Shown here piece after piece: positions 11,870 through 24,029 of a stretch of DNA of 64,000 bases. Under the pieces are notes generated by a model, which saw only the letters and a program-made list of their open reading frames with translations, had not been told where the DNA came from and did no database searches. Numbering within the stretch: position 1 is the first letter of the stretch; every line of letters begins with the position of its first letter. Source of the stretch: Cyclina sinensis. Taxonomy: Eukaryota > Mollusca > Bivalvia > Venerida > Veneridae. Location: assembly GCA_012932295.1 (NCBI GenBank), contig JAAONU010000003.1, forward strand, positions 33,032,361 through 33,096,360, read 5' to 3'. A program made the translations under genes and the position numbers.

Positions 11870-12760
11870 AATGTCTTTTATATTTTACCATAGTAACCTC
11901 CTAGCCACCACAAATATGTTGATTTGACATTATACAAATGAAGTGAGTATTTGATCAGAGATAGTATTCTTACAGAATAAGCTTATTTTCACCTGTTCAT
12001 GGTGAACATTCATGCATTTTTACATCTAGTAAAATAGCATAACATCACTATTTGGGCAAGCAAGTAAAAGTGAACTCTAATAATTTGTCATTACTAAAAT
12101 GTATTACAAAAACAAAAACTTTACCTTTGCGACGAAATCAAACAAAACATCAAAACATCACCAACAACTGCACCATGTACATCTGCAAGACCAAACAATG
12201 ACCACGAAACGACCGCGAGAACGAGCAAGGTCACGGTTTAAACGATAAAACTGCACGTGTTTTAGTGAACGATTATCACAATCATTGGTGAAATTTACCG
12301 TTAACATAAGTGTTACAGATTTATAGCCACTACACATCATAGGTCACGTGTTAAATTGTATTATTTTGAAAGTTGTGAAGGTAGCAAAGTTATAATATTT
12401 AAAAACAGACGATATCAACAAAAGTAGCGACGCTCTTTAAAACAAATATTTGTAATATGTAATATCTAGATATTAACTGACCATGCATTAGATTGTTTCT
12501 TAACCTAATTTATTATGCATAACGTGTTGAACCGTTTAATTTATAGATCTGATATTTTTTTTAGTTGATCAACCTTTAAAAGAAGTAGAATCTGAACATC
12601 TATAAAATGTTAATCTTTGATTTCGGTTCAAATTCGGAGGCGAAATAGCAATACTAATTGTTCCTTGAAAGAAATATTTCGATAAATTAAGCTCTTTGTA
12701 ATTTTTCACTAGATCTTATATTTTCTGTTGTCTATCTTCAGTGGCACGGTTTAAGATATT
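11870..12760. other. AT-rich intergenic DNA
   Basis: Nothing recognised. A CpG-richer patch at about 12140-12340 has no protein-like frame. Confidence 0.4.
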
Positions 12761-12773
12761 TCCTTCATTAGTC

Positions 12774-13154
12774 CATCGTCGGAAACCCACGTTCGATCCA
12801 TTCCGTTTCACTCTATCTACCGTGGGACAATTGCTGGTAAAATTTCGTACTCATGAATAATTCATTACCTACTTTCATTGGTTTCCGTAAGATTTCCCTT
12901 GCGGAATCTCAGCCAGTGAAATTACTTATTACAATTTGCCTTCCGCGCCTATGTTTAAATCCTGGGAAATACGTCTATTTTAAGTAACTTGTCATTATGC
13001 CTACTCTCCACACTATTTGTAATGCGGCATCTCATTCGACGAAGAGTTACATCCCTTTGCTAATAAATATTCATGAAAACGAAAAATCAGCGTCAATTAT
13101 CCCACGGTACATAATGTAGTTGTGAGGAATATGTACCGGGGGTCACCGACGATG
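12774..13154. mobile_element. 381-bp MITE with 9-bp target duplication (Mutator-like)
   Basis: The two ends are inverted copies starting CATCGTCGG. Similarity continues inward for roughly 95 bp through a shared ACCGTGGGA-x-AATTG block to a shared TTCATGAATA-like block, with many substitutions. The element is bounded on both sides by the direct repeat TCATTAGTC (12765-12773 and 13155-13163), a 9-bp target-site duplication. Long TIRs with a 9-bp duplication are typical of Mutator-like elements; hAT makes 8 bp. No transposase frame is inside, so it is non-autonomous. Confidence 0.72.
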
Positions 13155-13559
13155 TCATTAGTCTTGATATTTCAGGTATACTTGTAGAAGTGATTCGTCT
13201 TCATATTCATTCATTCACTTTTCGTACATTTTCTTTCCGTTCTACCTGAATTTCGAAATTTCGAGGTTATGTGAAGATAGTCTGAACTTTGTCAACGCAA
13301 TTCTGAATTTACTTGTGTTTATGCCATTAAAATTATCTAATCAACTGAAATTGTTTATACTTTTTTGTAGGCCCCTAAACTGGGGCCCCTAAACCCGTTT
13401 ATTCTCCCCGTCCATAGACTAAGCAGGGGTCGGGGAACCATCCCTTACGTACCAGCCTTACAAATTTTTTTCAAACTCTATAAACTTTCAAAAACAACAT
13501 AATCTCTAGACATACGACTTTTCATATAATAAATGTTTCTATAACAGACTGTTTTCTTA

Positions 13560-14660
13560 TAGTAAGCCTTCAGGTAAACTGGTATTGTAAAGGAAGACAT
13601 ACTCTATGCAAAAAGAATCATCTTTAAAATGTAATTTGTTAAAAGATTTTGACACCTAAATATGTTAAAAAAATATAGTTAAACCCGTTTTTCTTTTTAA
13701 CTCAGGCTTATCAAGAATTGTACTATTTTCTTTTAGAATATCTTTGACGTATCTTATACCTTTGTAATACCATGTTTTTATAAAGATACCTTTGTTATCA
13801 GTTAAAAAATTATGGTTATACAAACGGTGCATTTCCGAAAAGCCTTGCATTGTTGAAATCAACTTAGAATAAAACTGCGTATAAAACATCTTTCCAAAAA
13901 TTATTTTTTATTTGTTTTACCACTACATTTACGTAAAGTTTACCATAGTTCTTTTTTTCAAAATTTACTATGTTATTTACAAAACCGTAACACGTGTTAT
14001 TTCTTGCCATAACTATTCTTCTTAACCACATTAATTTTAGACTTTCCATGTAATAAAAAACATCTATCATATTCAGATCACCTTCAGTTATGTCTTTTAT
14101 TATAATAGATCTCTTAGTTTTTGGAGTATCTTGCCATATGAAATCAAAGTAAAGTTTATTTATCTCCTTTATCATTTCACTATCAGGATTAGGTAAGGTT
14201 GTCAAAAGTGGTAAAAGAAAAGTTTTCACCACTGTTATTCACTGTAAGTTCTCTTCCCTTCCAGTGGAGAATGCTATTTTTGATTTTTTTTCTATTTTCT
14301 CCCTAAAATTTAGGCCAGTCATTTTATCAAGATCAATGTGAAAAATCAAACCCGACAATTTAAACGAAGTAGTACTCCAGTTTGATTTCCATTTTGTTTT
14401 TATTGACCGTGTGCTATATTTTGAAGCCCCTATCCATACAATATTTGTTTTCTAAAAATTAACCTTTAAACCTGCATAAAAAGCAAATTCATATAAAATA
14501 TTCAAAGTACATTTTAAAGGGATTTCAGAGCCATCTAACAGTAATGTTGTTAGAAAATTCTGTACATCTGACAAATAAATCGCCAGGACCAATGTGTAGG
14601 GCATAATTCTCCGCATTGCTTGCGCATATACCATTAAAAATTTAAAACTGATGAAAAAAT
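13560..14660 (-). pseudogene. L1/Tx1-like LINE ORF2 remnant (end of RT and C-terminal region)
   Basis: In order along the minus strand: an RT palm remnant with LLLDGSE and FYAGLKVNF (14452-14634), a stop, then KTNIVWIG and the connecting region to about 14240, then KTFLLPLL, IKEINKLYFDFIWQDTPKTK and GDLNMIDVFYYMESLKLMWL (13864-14232), and finally GIFIKTWYYKGIRYVKDIL (13665-13889, shifted frame). The order, LDGSE/GLKxNF, KT-x-x-WIG, FIW-x-x-x-P-x-K and GxLNMID, is that of L1/Tx1-clade LINEs. The YADD catalytic box that should precede LDGSE is corrupted, and stops and frameshifts separate the blocks. The endonuclease and first half of RT are missing, as in a 5'-truncated insertion. No poly-A tail is evident. 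Confidence 0.78.
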
Positions 14661-15160
14661 AAGATACTTAAAGCATGATTTTCCTCCGAATAGATGCAAA
14701 AAAGCTGCTTAAATCCTTTAGAAGCCTTGAAAATATGATTATAGGATATAAGATAAAACAAAAATATTATAATTGTTTTAATTTATTATTAAGTACAATT
14801 TCGTATTGTATTCACAAAACGTATTTTATGAGCAACAGACATACAAAAACCGTTAAATATATTTAGCGTCCTATATTGCAAAATAAATTTATATTCCAAA
14901 CTTAAAATCTAAACCCATATATCTTGAAATCATTCATGAGGAAAATGTAAAATGTACAAGTTTCTTTAATCTGTTTAATTTAATTTTTGTGTAGATTTAA
15001 AAAGAAAACTTTTTATGTAATATTTTGTTTCATTTTAAAATTTTGAAAAACGTGATTGTTTTGTTATGAGTTTGTATTTATTATACATTCATTGTAATAT
15101 AGAAAGAAAATAAACGGGTTGTCCAAATAAAAAAAGAACATAGAATACATTAAAAAGATA
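14661..15160. other. Very AT-rich spacer
   Basis: Nothing recognised beyond A/T-rich DNA; it may hold the unreadable 5' part of the truncated LINE. Confidence 0.4.
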
Positions 15161-15166
15161 CAATTA

Positions 15167-15589
15167 CTACCGCTTGCAAAACTGATTAGAGTTTCACGTA
15201 TTCGGAACGCGCTAAAAAGTGACGTTACGATGTTTATTTCAGCAGCTTAAACTGTCACTTTACTGATCATCCAGTCACAGCGAGGCAGTTTTCTCAGATA
15301 TACCTGTCAATAAAACTGCGTCTTGCAATCTGCCCGCAGCCAGAAAAATGTGCCTGGGCGTCGCCAAAGTTGCTGTGTCGTAATTGTCGCTCCGTTGCTA
15401 CCGGAAATCAGTGTTTTTTGCCTAACCGCTTTTCCATTTCGTGACACTAGAATCACACTATTGACAGGTAAAAGGCGGAGTTTGAAAGAATCACATTGGG
15501 CGGCGCTTTAATTGATTTTTGACAGGTGTACTGACGAGTCTTGTTCTTTACCTAACAGTGTAAACTCTTATCAGTTTTGCAAGCGGTAG
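15167..15589. mobile_element. 423-bp TIR element with TA target site
   Basis: The left end CTACCGCTTGCAAAACTGAT is repeated exactly in inverted orientation at the right end; the similarity runs about 29 bp with one mismatch (inner bases WAGAGTTT). Each end abuts TA (15165-15166 and 15590-15591), consistent with a TA target duplication as made by Tc1/mariner-type transposases. The inside is GC-richer than its surroundings but has no transposase; the 62-codon frame at 15323-15511 has no motif. Non-autonomous. Confidence 0.78.
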
Positions 15590-15980
15590 TATTTGATTGA
15601 ATATTTAATTTTATTGTTTTATAATTTTAAAGATAAATTATTTATTGTGCGTTGTTAGAAAAAAAAACATGCCTTTTTGTGTTCGCTGAACTTAAGACAG
15701 ATGAAAGCTACGGATAGTTAGTATAATCCATTTGCTATTGAACTTATTTTTGATTGAATCCATCTTCTTATTTTGAAAGTTTAAGACTGATGTCTTCATA
15801 GACAAATTAATTAAAGTCAAATTTCGCGACCTTCACTCGAATATTAAGAAACATCAGGTCAAAGGTCTCGTGTACTTTACATATGAGAGTTCCATAGTTA
15901 TGCACTAAAATCCTTTCGATTGTTAATTATATTGTTCAAATTGTTTTATTTGGTTTTACTTTAACCGTTGTTTTTTGACA

Positions 15981-16406
15981 TTAAAGCGACTGACTCACAG
16001 AATTTTGCTGAATTTTTTTTCTTTAAAATTTAAGAGAATTTAATATACTATGGAAAAAACATAATATTATGCTTCTATACACCATGAAAACTGATAAAAA
16101 AGTTTTGACTTAACCAGGATTCGAACCCACGGTTTTCGGTCAGTAAAACCAAAGAGCCACAGCGTCAACTTGTAAGGTTGCGTCAAAATTAATATTATAA
16201 CTAAAGTATCTACCCCGTGACTAACGGGGTAAATTTTTTACCGATAAAAGTGTGTAAAACTTTATATTTTGATGTTTTTCTGTATCAAAAAATGAATCAG
16301 TAACTTAGTTTAAGTATGTTCTTCACAATTGCAGCAAAAGTTTCAAGATGTAAGAACATTTTCTTTTTTTTTCATCGTCGGCCCATTTGTGAGTCAGTCG
16401 CTTTAA
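15981..16406. mobile_element. 426-bp TTAA-flanked MITE enclosing a tRNA-like module
   Basis: The left end TTAAAGCGACTGACTCACA (15981-15999) is exactly inverted at 16388-16406. If TTAA is the duplicated target, the element proper starts AGCGACTGACTCACA, a piggyBac-style arrangement; if not, TA is also compatible. Inside, on the minus strand at about 16100-16180, lies a tRNA-like segment. No transposase is encoded. Confidence 0.75.
16104..16178 (-). other. tRNA-like module with B box inside MITE
   Basis: On the minus strand an exact B box GGTTCGAATCC is preceded by a 6-bp stem (GGTTTT with AAAACC) enclosing an 8-nt loop, and by an A-box-like TGGCTCTTTGG at tRNA-like distance. The D stem does not pair and the acceptor arm pairs over only about three bases, so this is not a functional tRNA gene. 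It may be a Pol III promoter captured by the element or a tRNA-derived SINE inside it. Confidence 0.5.
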
Positions 16407-16740
16407 GTTGTTACAGAACTTCCTAAAACTCTCTTAGAACTATCTAGTTATATTATATAAGACGTATGCTTGAAGTTAATTACAGTCAAGGATGATCTAG
16501 CTTAGAATATACACTTATGTTTGTTGCTTCAATGTCTGTTTCCATGCTTTGGAATTTAAACCAAGAAAAAAAGAACATTGCAAATTTATGCGTAAGATTT
16601 TCGTATTCATCTGACTTAATGGAGGCCTTTACAAATGAACAAATTAGTCTGTTACAGTTAATAGTGTATTCTAAATATCTTATTTAAGTAACATTCATAA
16701 CGTTTCTTTTTTTAAACAATACTGTCGCACCCACTTCGTA
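16407..16740. other. AT-rich spacer, nothing recognised
   Basis: No frame, repeat or RNA signal stands out. Confidence 0.4.
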
Positions 16741-16854
16741 TTAAAATAAAGATTCCAATGCAATTACAACCATGACAAACATATTTTGTCTACAACAGAT
16801 TAAAGAATCAACAACAAATGATAAACTGCCAATATTTGTTATAGATAAACGGAT

Positions 16855-16985
16855 ATATACAAAATATGATTTCTCGACCAAGTGTGACAGATAAATGTAT
16901 AAATAATATGATTTCTCGACCAAGTGTGATAGATAAACGGATAAATACAACATATGATTTCTCGACCAAGTCAGATAGATAAAGG
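16855..16985. repeat. ~48-bp tandem repeat, about 2.7 copies
   Basis: Three copies share ATATGATTTCTCGACCAAGT followed by GTGATAGATAAACGGATA-like sequence. The 70-codon minus frame over it simply reads the repeat. Confidence 0.75.
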
Positions 16986-17800
16986 TTTTAAAACCGTTAC
17001 AGAACTATCGAGAGGCTTAATTAAAACAGTTCCGATTCACGTTAGTTGAAAGTGAACTAATTAAAATAAGTATTAAAATGAACTGTCAGACGTGTAAGAA
17101 AATATATGAAATGAATACATTTTGTTTGATCAATATAAGTTGTTTTAATAGTTCAAATACAACGTTGAAAACTGACATAATATTATAACAGTTATATTAA
17201 TCAAAATTCAAAAGTACACTTATATTAATTTAAACACGTGATGCTTTTAAATGGCTTAAATACCTTAACAACAGCAGAGGTAAAAAAGTATTTACTTTGG
17301 AATAATATTCACTTTAAAGAAACAGTCGGTAATATATTTGAATAATGGACATTTTCTGAGTACTAAGGTGATGAGAGAACCAAAGCGTCTGTCAAACAGC
17401 GTTTTGCGCTGCACATCACAGCAAAACTATATCGAAATGAATTAATCTATTGGCTTTCTAATGTGTCTCATCTGACCGTGTAAAGGTAGGTTTAGAAAAT
17501 TATGGCTGCTTTTTCTGACTTAAGAGATAATAATCTAAGTGCTCGACATAAAAATCATTGATTACAAAGAACGTCGCCATGCAGTGGCTTGGCGATATAT
17601 ATTGGAAGAGACATCTGATTTATAGAGCTGGATGAAGCAGTGCATACGATAGTGAAAAGCACTGAAGACTGAAAAAGCGTTTGTTCTCATTTAGTCCATT
17701 GCTTACTGAGTGAAATTAGAATTTTTATGAATAACATCAAGAAAAGATTTTTGCGATCCAGCATAACATATCTATCTGAGTCACTCAGACATTTTGATAC
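16986..17800. other. Intergenic DNA, nothing recognised
   Basis: No protein-like frame or repeat was identified between the tandem repeat and the next MITE. Confidence 0.4.
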
Positions 17801-17804
17801 AATG

Positions 17805-18089
17805 GTAGGATACTACGTCATCGCACCTCTGTTTTATGCTCTCTTGCGGACCATTTTTTGTATGCATTCAGAAAAAAACTTTCACCCGTATTCAGGCCTA
17901 AACTAGAATTTTACATTATAGAAATTCTTTGCATAAATACAAAGCACACCAGCCAATCTTCGGTGCACAAAATAATTTTTTTCTAACTCTACAGATTTCT
18001 TATTGAAAAAGACCATTTTACCTTTCAAGCGACGGATTGTTGATTCGCGAGAAAGCATAAAACAGGTGCGTGATGACGTAGTATCCTAC
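17805..18089. mobile_element. 285-bp TIR element starting GTAGGATACTACGTCATC
   Basis: The left end GTAGGATACTACGTCATC and following GCACC-x-TGTTTTATGCTYTCTYGCG block are found inverted at the right end with two small indels, giving imperfect TIRs of about 48 bp. A clean target duplication is not visible, and weak similarity extends outward on both sides (ACAATG versus ACAAATT), so the exact ends are uncertain. No coding capacity. Confidence 0.65.
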
Positions 18090-18173
18090 AATTTGTAACA
18101 GGAACATTCTAAAGAAATAACGTGCTAAACTAAATCAAAAAACTTTATGATAAAATAGCTTCCAGGTGCTTGT

Positions 18174-18970
18174 TTGATCAGTATTTGCATTCTTCATGGC
18201 ACTGCTCTGACTCATAAAATTGATGTCGTAGACCTTCTGTATAAGAAGGCGTACTTCAACATTCGAATTTTTCTCCTTTTATACACTTACATGCCTTTTT
18301 ATTTTTTACTGTCTCAAGAAAATGCTGTTAAGATAAAGAGTGCTCTAGCAAGAAGGTTAGTCAATTAGTTCTTAAAACTGATACAAAAGCCAGTCTGCTT
18401 CAATGCTTTTAGACGATTGATATCGCTTTAACGGAAATTCTTTTCTGTGCAGAGATCACTTTAAGACTTTATAGCAGGTGAAATGCAGACTAAGTGCGTC
18501 TTTTGTATTCCATTTCCTTGATAATAGTATGCTGAAGTACCCGCGATCAGGGTAGTGATAAAGTTCATATAAACGTTTGTGATGTTACTTATCAAAACTG
18601 CCTTGACTGCAATTTTGAAGGCTAACATTATAAAAGCTTTCGAAAATGTCTTTAATATATCCGAAAAAAGTTACATATCATGCTATCTGCGAGGATAATG
18701 AAATACGCAAAATGGACATGATGCCAACTATTTTTGAGTTTTGAGATTGACAGGAATATTTCTTTTTGTTTAGTATCGCGTATAATTACATACTGTTTAT
18801 ATAGTTAAAAGATCACTTGTAGTCAGCTCATCCTTTCATATATCCTGTCTATTATGTTTAAGTCCATTTTATTAATAAAAAAAACGATTTGTTAAGTACT
18901 CAGGTGTAATAAAGTCCTGTTTTTTGTCTTGAGACCGAATAATTCATTCCCCATCTTCGACGATAAATTT
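18174..18970 (+). repeat. Low-copy block A, copy 1
   Basis: Shares ordered landmarks with the other A blocks: CTTCAACATTCGAATTTTTC, CTGTCTCAAGAAAATGCTGT, ATGCTTTTAGACGATTGATAT, AAAGCTTTCGAAAATGTCTT, TATATCCG and TTCATTCCCCATCTTCGACG. Best partner is 28.64-29.26 kb. Divergence is high with many indels, so this is an old duplication. No frame is conserved between copies; it looks non-coding. Confidence 0.6.
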
Positions 18971-19749
18971 CAGTTTTCCAACCATCTCGACACTTGCGTT
19001 CAGACACAGGAACTTTTTAGGTGCCGAGTTTAAGATTTAATTGAATTAGGCAAAGCTTAGTAATTATTTGTGATGAGGTCCAGTTTAAGATGAACGTTCC
19101 AGCTGCGATGAACAGAAGCCTCCTGTTTCGATATCTCTGAGTCAATCATTGACTATGAAACCGTGTGTAGTTTGCCTCTTCAGGGAAAGTTCCAACTATG
19201 CGCAGACGTTTATTTGAGAAAACACTTTGAAAATTAATTCTGTATTCGCGAGAACGCATGTCTAAGAGTTATCGTATTGTTAGCTCGTGAAAATCAACCA
19301 CAAAATCAGTGATGTTTCGAGCGGGTCGTTGAAACGAATCAAGAAAATTGTGGCTACTAACCTAAGACCAACGCCATTTCAGTCAACTAAAGTCTTCTTG
19401 CTAAGGACAAACGTCATAGTACCGAAAAAAATTAGAACGTCTAGTTCACAAAATTGTAATGATGCAAAGGTCCTCATCTATTGACTAATAAGAATTAGAA
19501 TCTAGGCAAACATAATAAGAATCTAAGGGCAAAAAATAGAAATTTGGGAAACATATTTTGCACGCATTTTTCGTTTGACCAAATATATCAAATATTTTCA
19601 CAGTCAACATTATTCACTTTGGAATTTCTACAAAACTAACATGTTCTGTAGCGTAATAAGAACTATTTCGAGAAAATGTCATGTAATTTTTTGAGTGAAA
19701 ATAATGGTTTTCTTTATGACAGTGGTCCTGCTTATAAAAGTAATGAGGT

Positions 19750-20960
19750 CGTTAATTTTCTAGATAAGGAGACGTCGAAAGTACAGCATCCGACATATAT
19801 TCTCCCTACACACGCTCATATTACTTTTCCTTTCTACGTCTCAAGAAAACCGTGTCAAAGATATGGCACTAAATCTGCACTTTTAGTTACATTCAATCAG
19901 TGCTTAAAACAGTTTCCAAGGAAAGCCTAATGCTTTAAGACAGTTGATATCTCGTGAACGGAAATGCATTTCTGTGGTGTGAGGTCACTTGGCGAAGTTG
20001 CAGTTATTGAAATTGAGATAAAATTCGCTTTTCGTACTCCGTTCTCTTCAATACAATTAAAAAACTATTAACGGTTTTGTCGAACAGTGCAAGTTTCAAT
20101 TTTTCTGTTCGTTGCCCCTGAAACACCTATATATGCGTATATCAAGTTCACATAACAGTATTTTTATCGGTCCGATCCATTTAGAATTCAATGCATATCA
20201 ACACATCCTCAGACGCTTTGATGTAGTAGAGCGGTTCTTTCCCCAACGTTACCATTTTTTCACCCTTTCCACAATCTGTGACCTCTAGAGTCCATAACAA
20301 ACATGTTTTACCATCAAACGGCACTTTAAAAAATGTTCATTTTTCACTAAATGGCTATTATAACAAAAGATGCAAAGCTTCTCAATCGGGCAAAACATGG
20401 GTGCCTCCGTCTTACTCGTTACTTCAAGACAGTAACTTGCATCTACCTCAAAATTCACAGTGTAAATCAAGAGGCCACACATTAATCTGCATGCAGGAAC
20501 CAGGACTGCTTCGAATCCCTGCTGATACTAAGAAAAATCGGCTTTGATTTCAAAATTTACCCGTGTTTTACTTTCGGTTACAGAATCGGGCGAATGGATA
20601 CCGGTTTACTTTGCGCCCGCCTGTAGCATTCCGAAGCTCTACTACATCCAAGCGTCTGTGAACACATCCACAATTTTCAGATACATTGAACATAGCCGTT
20701 CTAGAATAATACTACACAAGTCTATAATCATAGTAATATTCTCAAATGAGCCATGTCATGAAATGTCTCATCAATCGGTATTATGATAAATTTATGATAA
20801 ACATTTTTGATATTACTGATCAGAACTGCCTGGATATTAAGCTTGAAAATGTACTTTACAATAGTTAATAATTAACATCTAAAAGCTTCCGAAAACGTCT
20901 TCTGCATATCCGGAATTAGTTAGGTATCTTGCTGTCTGTGGAGTGTGTGAGTTATAAGCA
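19750..20960 (+). repeat. Low-copy block A, copy 2
   Basis: Same landmark order as copy 1 but interrupted: CATCCGACATATATTCTCC, CGTCTCAAGAAAAC, ATGCTTTAAGACAGTTGATAT, GAACGGAAATGCATTTCTGT, then after about 700 bp of inserted or unrelated DNA AAAAGCTTCCGAAAACGTCT and TATCCGGAATTAGTTA. Confidence 0.55.
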
Positions 20961-21990
20961 ACACAGGAAGAATGTCACAAATTATTGAAATTGTAAATAT
21001 TCTTAGACAGTCACTTATAATTTTGCGCTTCTTTTCAGCATTTTCTCGCATACGGAAGACTAATATCTCATTTTAAACTTCAATATTCCATTTTTTGTCT
21101 GTTTCCAAATCCTCTCCCTTATAACTATTTTATTAGCTAGTCGAATTTCCGGCCAGAACAAACAATAAAGACGGGCAGATATAGTTGTGTTATGAGTACC
21201 ATTATGTCCTTTACTCTTGACAATCATTGTATAATTCTTCAAATCGCATAGGAATAGTAGACAGAACTCGTGAGAAAGCTTTCACTGGAAAGATAATGCG
21301 GCCAGGATAATCAGTTTTAATAACTGTTTTCTTATGCATAGACTGGTCTTTCTGTCGTTCGTTATATTAGTATGTGTAAGATAAATTGGGGAAAAAACAA
21401 CACATAATTACTAGTATTATATGACAACTAGTAACAGCTTGTAATTCAAAATTTAATAACAATTTTTAAGTAACGTAGCATGCGAACGTTAACATTAAAA
21501 TATTGTTCAATTTAAAGTGTCTTAGAAACTCCTCGCAATGGTACTAATAAAAGATAGCTGAAATAAGTTTGTCTAACTTAATAAATGCCCACAACTAGGT
21601 TCGCGCTAAGGAAAGTAACCTAATTGCCAAAATATTAATTTTTATCAAGACTACATTATCTAAACATTGTATTAGTTTTTATTTAAATATCTCTGTACAG
21701 TTTTTGTCCAATACCCAAATTAATAGATTTTCAAAGTAAAAGCATATAAAAAAATACACCAGACACATCATTGCTATACTGGTCCAAAGAGTTTTAAAAC
21801 TGATAGCGCTAATAAGTGTAATTACTCGAACATAGGTTTTCATTAACAGATAGATAGGTTCATTTTGTTTGTTGATTGATTGATTTGCTGATTAGTTAGT
21901 TTGTTGGTTGCTTTGTTGGATGGATGGAAAGATTGATGACTGACTACTGATTGACTGGCATGAATTTATTTTTTTGTGACTACAAAGGGA
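20961..21990. other. Intergenic DNA, nothing recognised
   Basis: No domain-bearing frame on either strand and no repeat structure beyond a short GATTGATTGATTTG stretch near 21.88 kb. Confidence 0.4.
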
Positions 21991-22034
21991 GGCAAATAGT
22001 TTTTGAACTGTCCGTCCGCCCGTCAGTCCGTCCG

Positions 22035-22334
22035 AAAACTTTAACATCGGCCATAACTTCCTTATGAGTTGGTGGATTTACTTCATACTTGGACACAACA
22101 CCCCTTTGGACAAGACCTTCCCACTGACCTATATTTATTTGACCTTTACCCCTGAATGACCTTCACCTTGAAGATCCAATTGTCAAAACTTTAACATTGG
22201 CCATAACTTTCTTATGAGTTAGTGGATTTACTTCATACTTGGACACAAAACCCCTTTGGGCATGACCTTTCCATTGACCTATATTTATTTGACCTTGACT
22301 CCTGAATGACTTGTCCTTAGCTCAAAGGTCAAAG
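22035..22334. repeat. 150-bp tandem duplication, two copies
   Basis: Units start at 22035 and 22185 with AAAACTTTAACATYGGCCAT and continue through GGATTTACTTCATACTTGGA and GACCTATATTTATTTGACCT. A GTCCGTCCG-rich leader precedes the first copy. The two copies are about 90 percent alike by eye. This again resembles a family I know from bivalves. Confidence 0.75.
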
Positions 22335-22658
22335 TACCACTTCGGGAGCATTGTCATCTTACAGTGATAGTTCTTGTTTATACTTAGATTAAAGTCAAAA
22401 ACAACTGTGAGCTTGACATTTATCTATGTTCATAGAAATAGTTAATGTTTGGTATTATATATTATTCATATGAAATATTTCCACGAGATTGCTGTTGGTT
22501 CAAGTAAATTAGTTTACAAATGAAGTTGGTTATCATTGTTATCTATTGAAAAAGTTGGAAATACTGCTCTATTTTTACTCCAATGTTATTTAATATTCTA
22601 ATAGAAATGTTTATATCATACAATATTTCAAAACATACTGAAATACATGCATATGCTT

Positions 22659-23665
22659 TTTGATGATCAACAATCTAAATTATACCGATCCTTTTTGATG
22701 ATCAACGATTTAAATCATACCGATGCTTTTTGATGATCAACGATTTAAATTAAACCGATGCTTTTTGATGATCAACGATTTAAACTGTATTGAGACTTTT
22801 TGATGAACAACGATTTAAATCATACCGAGGCGTTTTGATGAACAACGATTTAAATCACACGGAGGCTTTTTGATGATAAACGATTTAAATTATACGGAGG
22901 CTTTCTATGAACAACGCTTCAAATTATACCGAGGTTTTTTTTATGAACAAAGATTTAAATTATACGGAGGCGTTTTGATGATCAACGATTGAAATTATAC
23001 CAATGATTTTTGATGATCAACGTTTTAAATTATACCGAGGCCTTTATGAACAACGATTTAAATCATACCGAGGATTTTTTTATGAACAAAGATTTAACTT
23101 ATATGGAGGCTTTTTGATGATTAAAGTTTCAAATTATACGGAGGCTTCGGGGCGTTTTGATGAACAACGATTTAAATTATACGGAGGCGTTTTGATGAAC
23201 AAAGATTTAAATAATACCGAGGTTTTTTATGAACAACGATTTAAATCATACCGAGGATTTTTTATGAACAACGATTTAACTTATATGGACGCTTTTTGAT
23301 TATCAAAGTTTCAAATTATACGGAGGCTTCGGGGCGTTTTGATGAACAACGATTTAAATTATACCGAGGCGTTTTGATGAACAACGATTTAAATTATACC
23401 GAGGCGTTTGACGAATAACGCCTTAAATTATACCGAGGCTTTTGATGATCAACGACTTAAATTATACCGAGGCTTTTTGATGAATAAAGATTTAAATTAT
23501 ACCGAGGTTTTTTAGATGAACAACGCCTTAAATTATACACAGGCTTTTTGATGAACAAAGATTTAAATTATACGGAGGCTTGTTGATGGTCAACGATTTA
23601 AATTATACCGAGGCGTTTTGATGAACAACGTTTTAAATTATACCGAGGCGTTTGATTATCAACGA
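22659..23665. repeat. ~36-bp minisatellite, about 27 copies, with higher-order duplication
   Basis: The unit is near GATGAACAACGATTTAAATTATACCGAGGCTTTT with variants GATGATCAACG, TACGGAGG and a shortened TATGAACAACG. Two units contain the unusual insert TACGGAGGCTTCGGGGCG, at about 23140 and 23320, about 182 bp apart, and the intervening units match in order, so a multi-unit block has been duplicated as a piece. Short frames on the plus strand merely read the repeat. Confidence 0.9.
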
Positions 23666-24029
23666 GCTGTTCGACATACAAGCTTTAATATCTCTCTTTC
23701 TGATAAGGAATACTAAAAAATACTTGTGATTGACATCTTTTTTTGCTTTTTGTTTTGTGTTTCAGTATTCTTTAAAACCTGTTAAATATCTCCAATATGT
23801 ATTTTTTTCACACAACAGAAAACTCAGTTTTTTTTTAGTTAATCTACTATATTATTCATAAGTGTACATCTTCCAAACCGTGTTTTCTTGCTTATCATAT
23901 ATTTTTAAATATTTTACAGATGGGCTGGCGTTTTCTAACGGTAATATTTCATTCAAATATAACTATGAGGTGGTTGCATGGCAACGTTGTACATGTGTAT
24001 GACTTTTCTATTTAAGTAACTCCTAGGTG

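Noticed and set aside
20500..20545. CTGCTTCGAATCCCTGC as a tRNA B box
   Set aside because: No A box at the right distance and no tRNA fold around it.
23003..23299. 98-codon repetitive plus frame
   Set aside because: Unit length varies around 36 bp with indels, so the frame is not kept across the array; it is a by-product of the minisatellite.
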